Part shown: one piece after another, positions 63,511-64,000 of the stretch
How the letters are laid out: every line of letters starts with the position of its first letter
How positions within the stretch are numbered: the stretch's first letter is position 1
Assembly (NCBI RefSeq): GCF_044594925.1
Contig: NZ_CP138991.1
Coordinates: forward strand, 2,604,001 to 2,668,000
Length of the DNA stretch: 64,000 nucleotides
Reading direction: 5' to 3'
DNA from: Maribacter sp044594925
GTDB lineage: Bacteria > Bacteroidota > Bacteroidia > Flavobacteriales > Flavobacteriaceae
The notes under the pieces: model-generated
The model's database searches: none
The model's input: only the letters and a program-made list of their open reading frames with translations
Told to the model about the DNA's origin: nothing
Made by a program: the position numbers and the translations under genes

Positions 63511-64000
63511 GTGAATTTACAATCAGAATTAAACAAAGCGTCTCTTTTTCAAAATCTAGAGCTACTTGCCAACCAAGTTGTGGAAGGTTTTATAAGTGGC
63601 ATCCACAAAAGTCCCTTCCATGGATTTTCTGCGGAATTTGCGGAGCATAAGATTTACAACAACGGTGAAAGTACCAAACATATAGATTGGAAGCTATTTG
63701 CAAAAAGTGACAAACTATACACCAAGCGTTACGAGGAAGAGACCAATCTTCGTTGCCATATGATCTTAGACAATTCCGCCTCCATGTATTATCCGGAGAT
63801 AAAAGAACTAGGTTTAGATAACTTAAACAAAATTGGCTTTGGGACTTTAGCCATAGCTGCACTTATGAATGTACTAAAACGCCAGCGAGATGCGGTAGGG
63901 CTAAGTGTTTATTCGGACAATTACAATTATTATGTTGCAGAAAAAGGAAGTGAACGGCATTTTCAAATGCTACTGGCCAAATTAAATGAAATTAACCTGG
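63511..64000 (+). CDS. DUF58 domain protein (partial, runs off the window)
   Basis: An open frame from a GTG at 63511 continues to the right edge (163 codons). It reads NLQSELNKASLFQNLELLA, VVEGFISGIHKSPFHGFSAEFAEH, STKHIDWKLFAKSDKLYTKRYEEETN and ILDNSASM, the DUF58 signature followed by a MIDAS-like DxSxSM motif of a von Willebrand A fold. DUF58 proteins usually sit with a MoxR ATPase and further vWA proteins in Bacteroidota; those genes would lie outside the window. The only close start is the GTG, which gives the family N-terminus. Confidence 0.9.
   Translation, partial: MNLQSELNKASLFQNLELLANQVVEGFISGIHKSPFHGFSAEFAEHKIYNNGESTKHIDWKLFAKSDKLYTKRYEEETNLRCHMILDNSASMYYPEIKELGLDNLNKIGFGTLAIAALMNVLKRQRDAVGLSVYSDNYNYYVAEKGSERHFQMLLAKLNEINL

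Noticed and set aside
1..64000. CRISPR array, insertion sequence, integron, phage or tRNA genes
   Set aside because: No evenly spaced repeats, transposase or integrase motifs, or cloverleaf sequences were seen on either strand.

Overview
The window looks like a chromosomal segment of a marine member of the Flavobacteriaceae (Bacteroidota). This is inferred from AT-rich DNA, the Bacteroidota -7 promoter element TAnnTTTG in front of several genes, weak Shine-Dalgarno sites, SusC/SusD-type outer-membrane systems, sulfatases, a fused cbb3 oxidase subunit CcoN-CcoO, and a DnaQ-DnaE fusion polymerase. No rRNA, tRNA, CRISPR array, transposase or phage gene was found.

Region 1 (1-11.8 kb) is a microaerobic respiration block. 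It holds a universal stress protein, two Crp/Fnr regulators, the copper ATPase CcoI, then ccoS, ccoNO, a CcoQ-like protein, ccoP, ccoG, ccoH, a COG2836 membrane protein and an unknown two-helix protein. Region 2 (11.8-21.9 kb) holds a vanadium haloperoxidase-type PAP2 enzyme, pta-ackA, a small-export membrane protein, an exported Gfo/Idh/MocA oxidoreductase, a hemN-usp operon and an Lrp-type regulator. Four promoters in regions 1 and 2 (usp1, ccoI, ccoS, hemN-usp2) carry the same FNR-like dyad TGAYA-N2-TRTCA at exactly the same distance from the -7 element. They form a visible mini-regulon, and the first Crp/Fnr protein is the obvious candidate regulator.

Region 3 (22-32 kb) has a TonB receptor, lipoprotein and exported aminotransferase set followed by an AEC permease, opposite the Lrp regulator. 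It also has a GH109-type enzyme facing a nucleotidyltransferase/NahK-like kinase pair, which suggests amino-sugar salvage.

Region 4 (32.3-53.4 kb) has housekeeping genes at its edges: gcdH-like and trmN6 on one side, rimM and rpsP on the other. Between them lies an approximately 18 kb polysaccharide (probably mannose-rich glycan) utilization locus: LytS/LytTR pair, sulfatase, sodium symporter, GH130, CBM9-like protein, GH92, SusC, SusD and a VCBS/ASPIC lipoprotein.

Region 5 (53.4-64 kb) has a four-helix-bundle protein, a second sulfatase, dnaQ-dnaE, a seven-haem cytochrome, a repeat lipoprotein, thioredoxin and the start of a DUF58 protein.

The most novel signal is a pair of candidate small RNAs (about 32225-32289 on the minus strand and 48868-48925 on the plus strand). 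Both carry the identical 12-mer TTTGAGTTAGTT just before a Rho-independent terminator. This 12-mer is antisense to the leader just upstream of the start codons of both TonB/SusC receptors in the window. Everything here was read by eye; family assignments rest on recognised motifs, not on searches.
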